Part shown: positions 1-6,579 of the stretch, in pieces
Numbering within the stretch: position 1 is the first letter of the stretch
Layout: each line of letters begins with the position of its first letter
From: Candidatus Omnitrophota bacterium
GTDB lineage: Bacteria > Omnitrophota > Gorgyraeia > Zapsychrales > JANLHA01
Assembly: GCA_023247815.1 (NCBI GenBank)
Contig: JAHFFS010000083.1
Coordinates: forward strand, 1 to 6,836
DNA: 6,836 bases
Direction of reading: 5' to 3'
Position numbers and translations under genes: made by a program
Notes under the pieces: model-generated
The model's input: the letters and a program-made list of their open reading frames with translations, nothing else
The model's database searches: none
What the model was told of the DNA's origin: nothing

Positions 1-284
1 TCTAAAAATACTTCATAAAGATCATTGAAATCCGCGACTTTAAAATTGACAAGCCGTTCATCCTCAAAGTTGAGATAATAAACACCCTTCTTATACTGGG
101 CATTGATAACCTGATTGAGGAGTGTTGACTTGCCGCAACGGCGCACCCCGGACACAACCACAGCATGGGGCAAAGACGCGTACCGCAAAACAACACTGAG
201 CGCGGCCCTTGGGATGCCCGCGTCAAACTCTTGACGGTCTTTTTCCTGTTCAAGAACGATCTCTTTTAACAAATGCTTTTGCAT
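1..284 (-). CDS. AAA_14/DUF4143-type ATPase, N-terminal part (runs off left edge)
   Basis: The first 94 codons of a gene that leaves the window at its left edge. The ATG at 284-282 follows a purine-rich Shine-Dalgarno stretch (AAGGAAGGAAG, 300-290), and the frame is open to base 1. A P-loop is seen at residues 46-54 (GVRRCGKST, Walker A Lys52, Ser53, Thr54), after a hydrophobic strand (AVVVSG, 41-46). A second block at residues 69-78 (YYLNFEDERL) is characteristic of the AAA_14 ATPases that carry a C-terminal DUF4143 domain, usually about 400 aa in total. The Walker B, sensor and DUF4143 parts lie outside the window. The biological role of this family is poorly known, so none is assigned. The gene is on the same strand as the RND operon, 56 nt after it, but appears to have its own promoter with two dyad operator-like sites. 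Family call is firm; function is open. Confidence 0.9.
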   Translation of the reverse strand, partial: MQKHLLKEIVLEQEKDRQEFDAGIPRAALSVVLRYASLPHAVVVSGVRRCGKSTLLNQVINAQYKKGVYYLNFEDERLVNFKVADFNDLYEVFL

Positions 285-289
285 CGCAG

Positions 290-300
290 CTTCCTTCCTT
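290..300 (-). promoter_or_regulatory. Ribosome binding site of the ATPase gene
   Basis: Read on the minus strand this is AAGGAAGGAAG. The GGAAG at 294-290 lies 5 nt before the ATG at 284. It fixes that ATG as the start and supports the reading frame that continues to the left edge. Confidence 0.7.
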
Positions 301-316
301 CTCATTCTAAATGAGA
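300..316. promoter_or_regulatory. Operator-like dyad O1 (TCTCATT-N3-AATGAGA)
   Basis: Perfect 7-bp arms TCTCATT (300-306) and AATGAGA (310-316) around a 3-bp centre. The site covers the downstream end of the predicted -10 box, the likely transcription start and the edge of the ribosome binding site of the ATPase gene. Arms and spacing are the same as in the second dyad at 333-349, so one dimeric regulator probably recognises both. The regulator is not identified. Confidence 0.6.
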
Positions 317-344
317 GGATAACATCAATAGTTCTCATTGTCAA
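316..344 (-). promoter_or_regulatory. Predicted sigma-70-type promoter of the ATPase gene
   Basis: On the minus strand a perfect -35 hexamer TTGACA (344-339) is followed after 17 nt by TATCCT (321-316), a four-of-six match to the -10 consensus. Transcription would start near 309, giving a leader of about 25 nt that carries the ribosome binding site. The TGA stop codon of the upstream permease (343-341) lies inside the -35 hexamer. Both core elements are covered by copies of the same dyad, which fits a repressible promoter. The prediction comes from sequence match only. Confidence 0.6.
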
Positions 345-354
345 TGAGAACTAT
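328..354. promoter_or_regulatory. Operator-like dyad O2, perfect 27-bp palindrome over the -35 box
   Basis: Perfect inverted repeat with 13-bp arms, ATAGTTCTCATTG (328-340) and CAATGAGAACTAT (342-354), around a single central base (341). Its core TCTCATT-N3-AATGAGA (333-349) repeats the dyad at 300-316. The two centres (308 and 341) are 33 bp apart, about three helical turns, so both sites face the same side of the DNA. It contains the -35 hexamer of the ATPase promoter, and its right arm encodes the last four residues (YSSH) of RND-B. As RNA it could fold into a hairpin, but no U-run follows on the minus strand (UGAUGUUAUCC), so an intrinsic terminator is less likely than an operator. Confidence 0.65.
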
Positions 355-3300
355 AAATTTCGCCCGGACTCTTCAAGACCGGCAAACTGGAGGATTTGCC
401 GCGCAGGGCTTTAAAAACGCGGTAATAAATGAAATAAACGTTGGGGATCACAATGAGGGTAAGGATCGCGGAAATGCTTAAGCCCCCAATGACCGTTAAG
501 GCCATCGAACGCCAGAGTTCTGAGGTTTCATTGATCTTTAAGGTTAAAGGGACCATGCCGATCACTGTTGTCAACGTGGTCATGAGAATCGGGCGCAATC
601 GGCTGGTTGCGGCCGTAAGGACACTTTTGACGATCGGTCTTCCCTGCTGAAGAAGAAAATTGATCTGATGCACCAAAAGGATGGAATTGTTTACAATGAT
701 TCCCACCAACATGATCGATCCCATGATGACACCATTGCTGATGTTAAGACCCTTCAAAAAAACCACCAAAGCGACCCCGATCACTGCCAAGGGGACCGTC
801 AACATGACAATCACGGGCTGAAAATAAGAACGAAAGAGCGGTGCGAGCAGCATATAAATCAAAATCAAGGCCAATCCTAACGCGCGCAGCAATTGATCTC
901 GTCCTTGAATCAATTCTTGGTATCCTTCACCAAACTTATAAAAATAGTGGCGCGGAAATTCGATTTCATTCATAAATCCTTTAACAACATCGGCCGCGGT
1001 TTTCATGTCCATGTTCCCCATATCAGCACTGACTTGAAAGGTCCGGAATTTATCTTTGTGATAAACCGTCACCGGTCCCTTCGCTGGAATGAACGAGGCC
1101 ACTTGTTTCAAAGTAATCCGTTTGCCCTTCCGGTTGATGATTTCCAAATTTTTGATCTGCTCTAGGTTTTGGACAAAGCTGCGGTCCAGACGCGTCACGA
1201 TCTCCAGTTCTTTTCCTTGATCGTGATATTTTGTCGCGCGCATGCCGCGCACCTCGGCGTGGATGGTCTGGGCGATGTCAGCGACGGTCAATTCATACAA
1301 CGCGGCCCGTCGAGAGTCAATCACAATGCCGTAACCGTCCTGCGCTTGCTTATTGCTGATTTTGACGTCGATGAACCGCCCGCTTTGTCCTAGCTTTTGC
1401 GCGATCGTGTTACCTAGCTTCGTTACTGTCTGGTCGTCGCGACCATAAACATCGATCACCAACTCCTTGGCCTTTTTTTCGGTCTCACTTCCCTCAAAAT
1501 AAACAAAAAAATTAGGGAACTGCTTAACATACTCTCTGATCTCGGCGATGATTTGCGTTTTCGTCAAACGCCGCTTTGCTGGAGAAACCAACTTGACCAC
1601 AATCCGCGGATCATTTTTGGTCACACTGGTCGAAACCGTTTCAATGTCAGGCTGCTTTTCTAAATGGTCTTCCAATTGTTTTGCCATATGATCAACAATA
1701 TCCAATTTGGCCCCGGCGGGTGGTGTGATCCGCGCGGTAAATTCATTTTCTTCAAAGGCCGTTAACTCCAATCCCCGTTGTCTTAGAAATAAAACCGAAG
1801 TGAAAAATAAAGCCAGAATAAAAATCAAAACCGTGGCTTGATTTCGCAGAGTCACACTTAAAAGGGACTGATAGAATTTCTGGAGTCTCCTTAAAAATCC
1901 TTTTCGGCCAACCGCTCGTCGGCCTCGTGAAGACCAATAGCGAATGAGCACTGGAATCAAAGACAAAGAAACCAACAGTGAGATCACCAAAGAAATGGTG
2001 ATGGTCATGGCAATGGGGGCAAAAATGGCCTTCAATTCTTCATTCAGATAAATGAGCGGTAAAAAAACGATGATGGTCGTCATCGTCGAGGCCGTGACCG
2101 CCGGCAAGACCTGCTCCGTCGAGCGGATGATCTCCCTTTTAGCCAAGACCCGAGATCCTTTGGCAACAATATTTTCGATGATCACAAAAGCACTGTCGGT
2201 CAACATCCCCAACCCCAAGGCCAGACCGCTCAGCGTCATGATGTTGATCGTAAGCCCAATCAGCTTCATGACAAAAAATGAAGAGACCAATGCGATCGGC
2301 ATCGTAATGAGGACCGTAAAGACCAGCCCGAACTGGCGTAAAAAAAGGAGTAAGACCACCGAAACCAAAATCCCGCCGAAGAGCAAAGAAATTTTAACCG
2401 AATGAATGGCCTTCTCGATGTATTCCCCGTTGTTATAAATAACGTCAAAAATGAAATGCGGGTATTTGGCCCGAAGCTGGTCCGTGACCGCAACCACATC
2501 CCTCCCCACTTTCAAGCTATTGGCCCCGGACTTCTTCTGCACGTTCAAAGTAACACCGGAAACCTGATTGACCCGGGCGTAAGAATTGGATTCCAGATAA
2601 GAGTCTTTGACCTGTGCCACATCTTGCAATTTGATGATCCGTCCGTTGCTTTGGGTGAGGATCGGGATTTCGCGGATTTCCTGGATCGACTGAAACTCGC
2701 CTTTGGTGCGGATAAAAATCTTCTGCTGTTCTTTCTCAATCGACCCTGCCATGACGTCGAGATTGCTCAACCCCAGCCTCGACATGATCTCCTCGATCGA
2801 TACACGCAGTCGGCTCAATTGTTGTTGGTCGATCTCGACTAAAATTTTACGTTCTCTTCCGCCATAGACATCGACATTGGCAATACCGTCAACGCTCAAG
2901 AGTTCTTTTTTCAAATGATCGTCGGCCAGCGTCCGGATGTCCTCGGCATTGAAGACATCGGAAGTGACTGAGATGACCAATTCTCCCCGGGACTGATAAT
3001 CGAAATGGGCGATGACCGGATGTTCAATCTCCGACGGGAGATCATCTTTGATGCCAGCCATTTTCTCTCTGACCTCGGTCGCGACCAGGTCCATGTCTGC
3101 TTGCGTTTGAAACCGCAGAATCACAACCGATTCTCCTTCTCGAGAAATCGAGCTCATCTGCCGCAAATAAGTCACCTCAGCCATGGCCTCTTCAATTTTA
3201 TTGGTCACCAGGATTTCAACTTCCTGCGGCGAGATTCCACCACGGACCCGGGTGATCACCGACAAGGTTCGGTTCTCCTGCTGCGGCATCAATTCGATAG

Positions 3301-3397
3301 GAAGGGAAAAAAGTGAGACAAGACCCAAAATGGTCAGCAAGCACGTCATCATGAAGACCGTGACTGGATTTTTAAGCGATAAAGATGGCAGGGACAT
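341..3397 (-). CDS. RND-family efflux permease, second of a tandem pair (RND-B)
   Basis: Inner-membrane, proton-driven RND exporter of 1018 aa, a full-length member (AcrB type, about 1000-1050 aa). The fold is seen in order: TM1 (about 11-32), first periplasmic porter/docking half (33-334), TM2-TM6 (335-486), a basic cytoplasmic link (488-520), TM7 (521-538), second periplasmic half (540-838) and TM8-TM12 (839-990). TM4 carries GMLTDSAFVIIEN with Asp401 and Glu408; the residue matching AcrB Asp408 is Ser402. TM10 has VNNSILLVH, with Asn903 where AcrB has Lys940 and His910 where the family usually has an acidic residue. TM11 keeps RLRPILMT (Arg933, Thr940). The ATG lies 2 nt after the stop of RND-A with GAGG 5 nt upstream, so the two are co-translated. 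The sequence is clearly divergent from RND-A, so this is not a recent duplicate. By analogy with MdtB/MdtC the two may form one mixed trimer. Substrate unknown. Confidence 0.95.
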   Translation of the reverse strand: MSLPSLSLKNPVTVFMMTCLLTILGLVSLFSLPIELMPQQENRTLSVITRVRGGISPQEVEILVTNKIEEAMAEVTYLRQMSSISREGESVVILRFQTQADMDLVATEVREKMAGIKDDLPSEIEHPVIAHFDYQSRGELVISVTSDVFNAEDIRTLADDHLKKELLSVDGIANVDVYGGRERKILVEIDQQQLSRLRVSIEEIMSRLGLSNLDVMAGSIEKEQQKIFIRTKGEFQSIQEIREIPILTQSNGRIIKLQDVAQVKDSYLESNSYARVNQVSGVTLNVQKKSGANSLKVGRDVVAVTDQLRAKYPHFIFDVIYNNGEYIEKAIHSVKISLLFGGILVSVVLLLFLRQFGLVFTVLITMPIALVSSFFVMKLIGLTINIMTLSGLALGLGMLTDSAFVIIENIVAKGSRVLAKREIIRSTEQVLPAVTASTMTTIIVFLPLIYLNEELKAIFAPIAMTITISLVISLLVSLSLIPVLIRYWSSRGRRAVGRKGFLRRLQKFYQSLLSVTLRNQATVLIFILALFFTSVLFLRQRGLELTAFEENEFTARITPPAGAKLDIVDHMAKQLEDHLEKQPDIETVSTSVTKNDPRIVVKLVSPAKRRLTKTQIIAEIREYVKQFPNFFVYFEGSETEKKAKELVIDVYGRDDQTVTKLGNTIAQKLGQSGRFIDVKISNKQAQDGYGIVIDSRRAALYELTVADIAQTIHAEVRGMRATKYHDQGKELEIVTRLDRSFVQNLEQIKNLEIINRKGKRITLKQVASFIPAKGPVTVYHKDKFRTFQVSADMGNMDMKTAADVVKGFMNEIEFPRHYFYKFGEGYQELIQGRDQLLRALGLALILIYMLLAPLFRSYFQPVIVMLTVPLAVIGVALVVFLKGLNISNGVIMGSIMLVGIIVNNSILLVHQINFLLQQGRPIVKSVLTAATSRLRPILMTTLTTVIGMVPLTLKINETSELWRSMALTVIGGLSISAILTLIVIPNVYFIYYRVFKALRGKSSSLPVLKSPGEIYSSH

Positions 3398-3399
3398 GC

Positions 3400-6300
3400 T
3401 TACCTCAACAGCCTTTTGATCTTTTCAATCCAGACGTATAAAACCGGAATCACCAAAATGGTAAGGACAAGGGCGATCATCAATCCACCGATAACCACCA
3501 CGGCCATCGGCGCTTGGATCTGTGATCCTTGACCGATCCCAAAGGCAATCGGCAGCAATCCCAAAATCGTTGTTAAACTGGTCATGAGAATCGGACGCAA
3601 ACGGATCCGCACCGCTTCCCAAGCAGCCTCGACGGCAGGACGTTTTCGAGCGACCTGCTGAGTGATGAATTCCATGAGAATGATCCCGTTATTGACCACG
3701 ATCCCACCCAACATGATGCAGCCTAAAACCGCGATGACGTTCAGGCCCTTTCCAGTCAGAAACAGCGTCCAGATCACTCCGATCAACGACAAAGGGATCA
3801 TCGTTAAGATGATCAATGGCTGTAGGTAAGATTGGAATTGCGCGGCCAGGATCATGTAAATGAAAACAACGGACAACCCTAAAGCCATTGATAAATTTTG
3901 AAAAGATTTTTTTACTTCTTCATCCTCTCCGGCGGGAGTGACAGTGATTTCCGCTGGCGGCGACGATCCCGCGATCAAACGGTCAATGTCTTTTTCAACA
4001 TCTTGCAAAGAACGATCCTTCACATTAGCAGTGATCTTGACCGTGCGGGATTGTTCCAGCCGATAAATTTCTTCCGGCCCGAGGGCATGGTTAACTTGTG
4101 CGACCTGCTTCAAAGGGACCATTCGTTTCAACGCCGGGGAATAGACATTCAATTCCCGTACCTGCTCAAACGACTGCGTGTCCTTATCTGCCAATTTGAC
4201 TGTGATGTCGGTCTCTTCTCCTTCATGGCGAAATTCCGTTGCCTTCTGGCCATGGACCGCGGTCCGGGCCAGGAGGGCCACGTCACGCACATTCAATCCT
4301 AAAATGGCAGCGGTATCACGGTTCACGGTAATGCGCGTTTCAGGGTGAGAATCTTCTAAAGAGGTCTCGGCATCGGTGATCCCAGGAATATTTTGTAATG
4401 ATTTGAAGATCCCCTGACTGGCCTGCTTCAAATTTATTAAATCATACCCTTGCACTAAAATTTTGACTGGCTTTTCTAAAAGGGCATTGTCTTCCAAAAC
4501 ATTTTCCCGCGCGTCAAAACGGACCTTCAATGCCGCCAACGACGGATCAGCGTCGATCCGACCACGCAAGGTGTCCACAACGGTTTGAGTTGCCGGCACT
4601 GATTCCTCCAACAAGACCCTGATTTCACCTTCATTGTCTTTGAGCGCGTGCACTTCCGTGGTCTTGCTTTCATCCGAACCGATCCTCACCAGGACCCGTT
4701 TAAGCCCAGGAAAATCCTTGATCTTGTCTTCAATCTGCTTCATATAAGCGTTGGTCCTTTCCACCGGTGTCCCCGACGGAGTCCTGACCGAAACTAAAAA
4801 CTCTTTCTGATCAACCCGCGGCAAGAGCTGTTTTTGAAGACAAGGGAATATCCGCGCGGTTAAAAAAATCAGGATCGCGATGCCAACGCACAACGACAGC
4901 GAAAAGATCGGAAATAAAGACCCGATCCTTTTCAAACGTTTGGCGCGGTTTTCGGCCGCCACTGTTTCGGTAAGAACAGAATGCTGCCCAAAACGGATGC
5001 GTCTTCGGCCGCCAAATTTTAAAAACAAGACCGGAATGAGCGAAACAGAAACACTTAGCGAAGCCAACTGACCGCAAGTGACGGTGATCGCCAGTTCCTT
5101 GAAAAATTGTCCGGCCAATCCTTCGATAAAAATCACCGGAATGAAAACCGCAATGGTCGTCAGCGTCGACGCGGTGATCGAAAGATAAACCTCCTCGGCC
5201 CCTTTGATCACCGCTTCCCGGCGATCACGGTATTGCGGCTGTACCCGGGCAATATTTTCAATGACCACAATGGCGCAGTCGACCAGCGTTCCGATCGAGA
5301 GAACAATGCCGCCCAAAGACATGATGTTCAAACTCACATGGAACAGATACATAAAAATGAATATGGCCAACACCGATATCGGGACAATGCAAGTCATGAT
5401 CAAGGCCTGACGCGCGCTCTTCAAAAAAAGCAAAAGGACAATAAAAGCCAATAACGTTCCCACCATCCCCGACTGCGTCATGGAATTGATCGCATTACGG
5501 ATGAATTCACTCTCGTCGTAGATCAAATCAATCTGCACTCCCTGACCAACCATTTGTTTCAATTCCAAGAGCCGCGCCTTGATCCGATCCGAAACAGCAA
5601 TCGTGTTGGCATCGCTCTGTTTGTTGATATTGATCTGCACACTGTCGGCAAAATTATATCGGGAGTAAGAAGTTACTTCTTTAAATCCATCTTCCACTTG
5701 AGCGACATCTTTAAGCAACACAATCTGGCCGACCTTAACACCTTTCAATTCTCCATGACGGGTAGCACTGGCCGTCGGACGCCCCTCCTGCTCCTGCGAT
5801 TGGAGCTGTGTGAGATACTTGTATCGTTCATCTTTGGCGTCGAAAAATAACGGGACTTTTCCAATGTCGTCAACGCGTTGAAAACGCCCCACCACCCTTA
5901 GCAAATATTCGTAATAATTGTCCTCAATGGCCCCGGCCGGATAATCGAGGTTGGCACCGTTGATCGAGTCAACCACATTCAACAGGCTATACCCAGAGGC
6001 CTGCAAACGTTTATGATCGACGAGCACCTTGATCTCCCGCTCCCTGCCGCCGATGACCTCCACTGAAGCCACCCCTTCAATTTTTTCCAACTGATCTTTG
6101 ATCATCTCCTTGGCCGTCACTCGCAGTTCCTCCAGAGAAAGGTTCCCGCTTAAGTTGAGTACCGCGACCGGCTTCTGGAATGGATTGAATTTGGTGATGA
6201 CCGGGTCCTGCGCCTCACGGGGGAGCCGGTCCATGATCAGGTCCAATTTTTCGCGGACCCGAAGGGCCGAGAGATTCATGTCGGAGTTCCAATGGAACGA

Positions 6301-6579
6301 AATCAAGACAATGCTCTTGCCTTCTCGAGAATAAGATTCCACTTGTCTGACACCGCTGACCGTGCCAACGGTTTCCTCGACGGGAATTGTGATGAGATTT
6401 TCGATTTCTTCCGGTGATGCCCCCTGATATTGGGTGGAAACGGTAATCTGGGAATAACTGACGTTGGGGAAGAGCTCGACCTTCAGACGTGAGAACGACA
6501 GGCACCCCAGCAGGATGACGCCGGAAAAAAACATAAAGACCGCGACGGTATTGTTGACGGAGATTCTGGAAAGGTTCAC
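3400..6579 (-). CDS. RND-family efflux permease, first of a tandem pair (RND-A)
   Basis: Inner-membrane, proton-driven RND exporter of 1059 aa. Visible parts are TM1 (about 11-30), the first periplasmic half (31-370), TM2-TM6 (371-521), a strongly basic cytoplasmic link (522-552), TM7 (555-576), the second periplasmic half (577-894) and TM8-TM12 (895-1050). The TM4 motif is GTLVDCAIVVIENI with Asp434 and Glu441; Cys435 stands where AcrB has Asp408. TM10 is VVNNGIILME, with Asn963 in place of Lys940. TM11 keeps RLRPILMT (Arg993, Thr1000). A hydrophilic stretch (about 251-280, rich in Gln, Glu and Arg) precedes the usual VLLKDVAQV strand and looks like an insertion compared with RND-B. The start is GTG at 6579-6577, chosen because it gives the standard N-terminus (NLSRISVNNTVAVFMFF) and overlaps the adaptor stop as GTGA. 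The Shine-Dalgarno is weak, so initiation probably depends on coupling. HAE-type multidrug or lipid-related export is likely; heavy-metal (CusA/CzcA) export seems less likely. Confidence 0.95.
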   Translation of the reverse strand: MNLSRISVNNTVAVFMFFSGVILLGCLSFSRLKVELFPNVSYSQITVSTQYQGASPEEIENLITIPVEETVGTVSGVRQVESYSREGKSIVLISFHWNSDMNLSALRVREKLDLIMDRLPREAQDPVITKFNPFQKPVAVLNLSGNLSLEELRVTAKEMIKDQLEKIEGVASVEVIGGREREIKVLVDHKRLQASGYSLLNVVDSINGANLDYPAGAIEDNYYEYLLRVVGRFQRVDDIGKVPLFFDAKDERYKYLTQLQSQEQEGRPTASATRHGELKGVKVGQIVLLKDVAQVEDGFKEVTSYSRYNFADSVQININKQSDANTIAVSDRIKARLLELKQMVGQGVQIDLIYDESEFIRNAINSMTQSGMVGTLLAFIVLLLFLKSARQALIMTCIVPISVLAIFIFMYLFHVSLNIMSLGGIVLSIGTLVDCAIVVIENIARVQPQYRDRREAVIKGAEEVYLSITASTLTTIAVFIPVIFIEGLAGQFFKELAITVTCGQLASLSVSVSLIPVLFLKFGGRRRIRFGQHSVLTETVAAENRAKRLKRIGSLFPIFSLSLCVGIAILIFLTARIFPCLQKQLLPRVDQKEFLVSVRTPSGTPVERTNAYMKQIEDKIKDFPGLKRVLVRIGSDESKTTEVHALKDNEGEIRVLLEESVPATQTVVDTLRGRIDADPSLAALKVRFDARENVLEDNALLEKPVKILVQGYDLINLKQASQGIFKSLQNIPGITDAETSLEDSHPETRITVNRDTAAILGLNVRDVALLARTAVHGQKATEFRHEGEETDITVKLADKDTQSFEQVRELNVYSPALKRMVPLKQVAQVNHALGPEEIYRLEQSRTVKITANVKDRSLQDVEKDIDRLIAGSSPPAEITVTPAGEDEEVKKSFQNLSMALGLSVVFIYMILAAQFQSYLQPLIILTMIPLSLIGVIWTLFLTGKGLNVIAVLGCIMLGGIVVNNGIILMEFITQQVARKRPAVEAAWEAVRIRLRPILMTSLTTILGLLPIAFGIGQGSQIQAPMAVVVIGGLMIALVLTILVIPVLYVWIEKIKRLLR
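3403..3408 (-). promoter_or_regulatory. Ribosome binding site of RND-B inside the end of RND-A
   Basis: The minus strand reads TTGAGG and then TAAGC before the ATG at 3397-3395. GAGG sits 5 nt upstream of the start and is part of the final Leu-Arg codons of RND-A, directly before its TAA stop. This placement supports the ATG chosen for RND-B and implies translational coupling. Confidence 0.75.
6576..6579 (-). other. 4-nt stop/start overlap (GTGA) between adaptor and RND-A
   Basis: GTG (6579-6577) opens RND-A and TGA (6578-6576) closes the adaptor. A 4-nt overlap with a weak Shine-Dalgarno upstream (GCGAG about 8 nt away) is typical of translational coupling within one transcript. Confidence 0.8.

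Noticed and set aside
2..253. An 83-codon minus-strand open frame overlapping the ATPase gene
   Set aside because: It is in a different frame from the P-loop protein that starts at 284, has a Cys/Ser/Arg-rich composition with no motif, and lacks a supporting ribosome binding site.
300..349. Fur-type iron box
   Set aside because: The words AATGAGA and TCTCATT resemble parts of Fur sites, but the arms are in the reverse order (TCTCATT first) around a 3-bp centre, so the geometry does not fit the classic GATAAT-based box.
328..354. Intrinsic terminator at the end of the RND operon
   Set aside because: The palindrome could form a stem in RNA, but it is AT-rich, has a minimal loop and is not followed by a U-run on the minus strand. 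The promoter overlap and the second dyad favour an operator.
577..598. A 22-bp near-identical repeat, also at 3579-3600, with one mismatch
   Set aside because: Both copies encode the conserved LRPILMT of TM11 in the two permeases. Paralogy plus shared codon preference explains it; no mobile or recombination signal is needed.
2402..2842. A 146-codon plus-strand open frame inside RND-B
   Set aside because: It is antisense to a fully conserved permease region, with no recognisable motif. Long antisense frames are common opposite such genes.
3898..4302. A 134-codon plus-strand open frame inside RND-A
   Set aside because: Antisense shadow of the second periplasmic half of RND-A; no domain and no independent signal.
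5107..5454. A 115-codon plus-strand open frame inside RND-A, rich in Asn, Asp, Arg and Gln
   Set aside because: Antisense to TM2-TM5. The polar composition is what hydrophobic codons give when read on the opposite strand.
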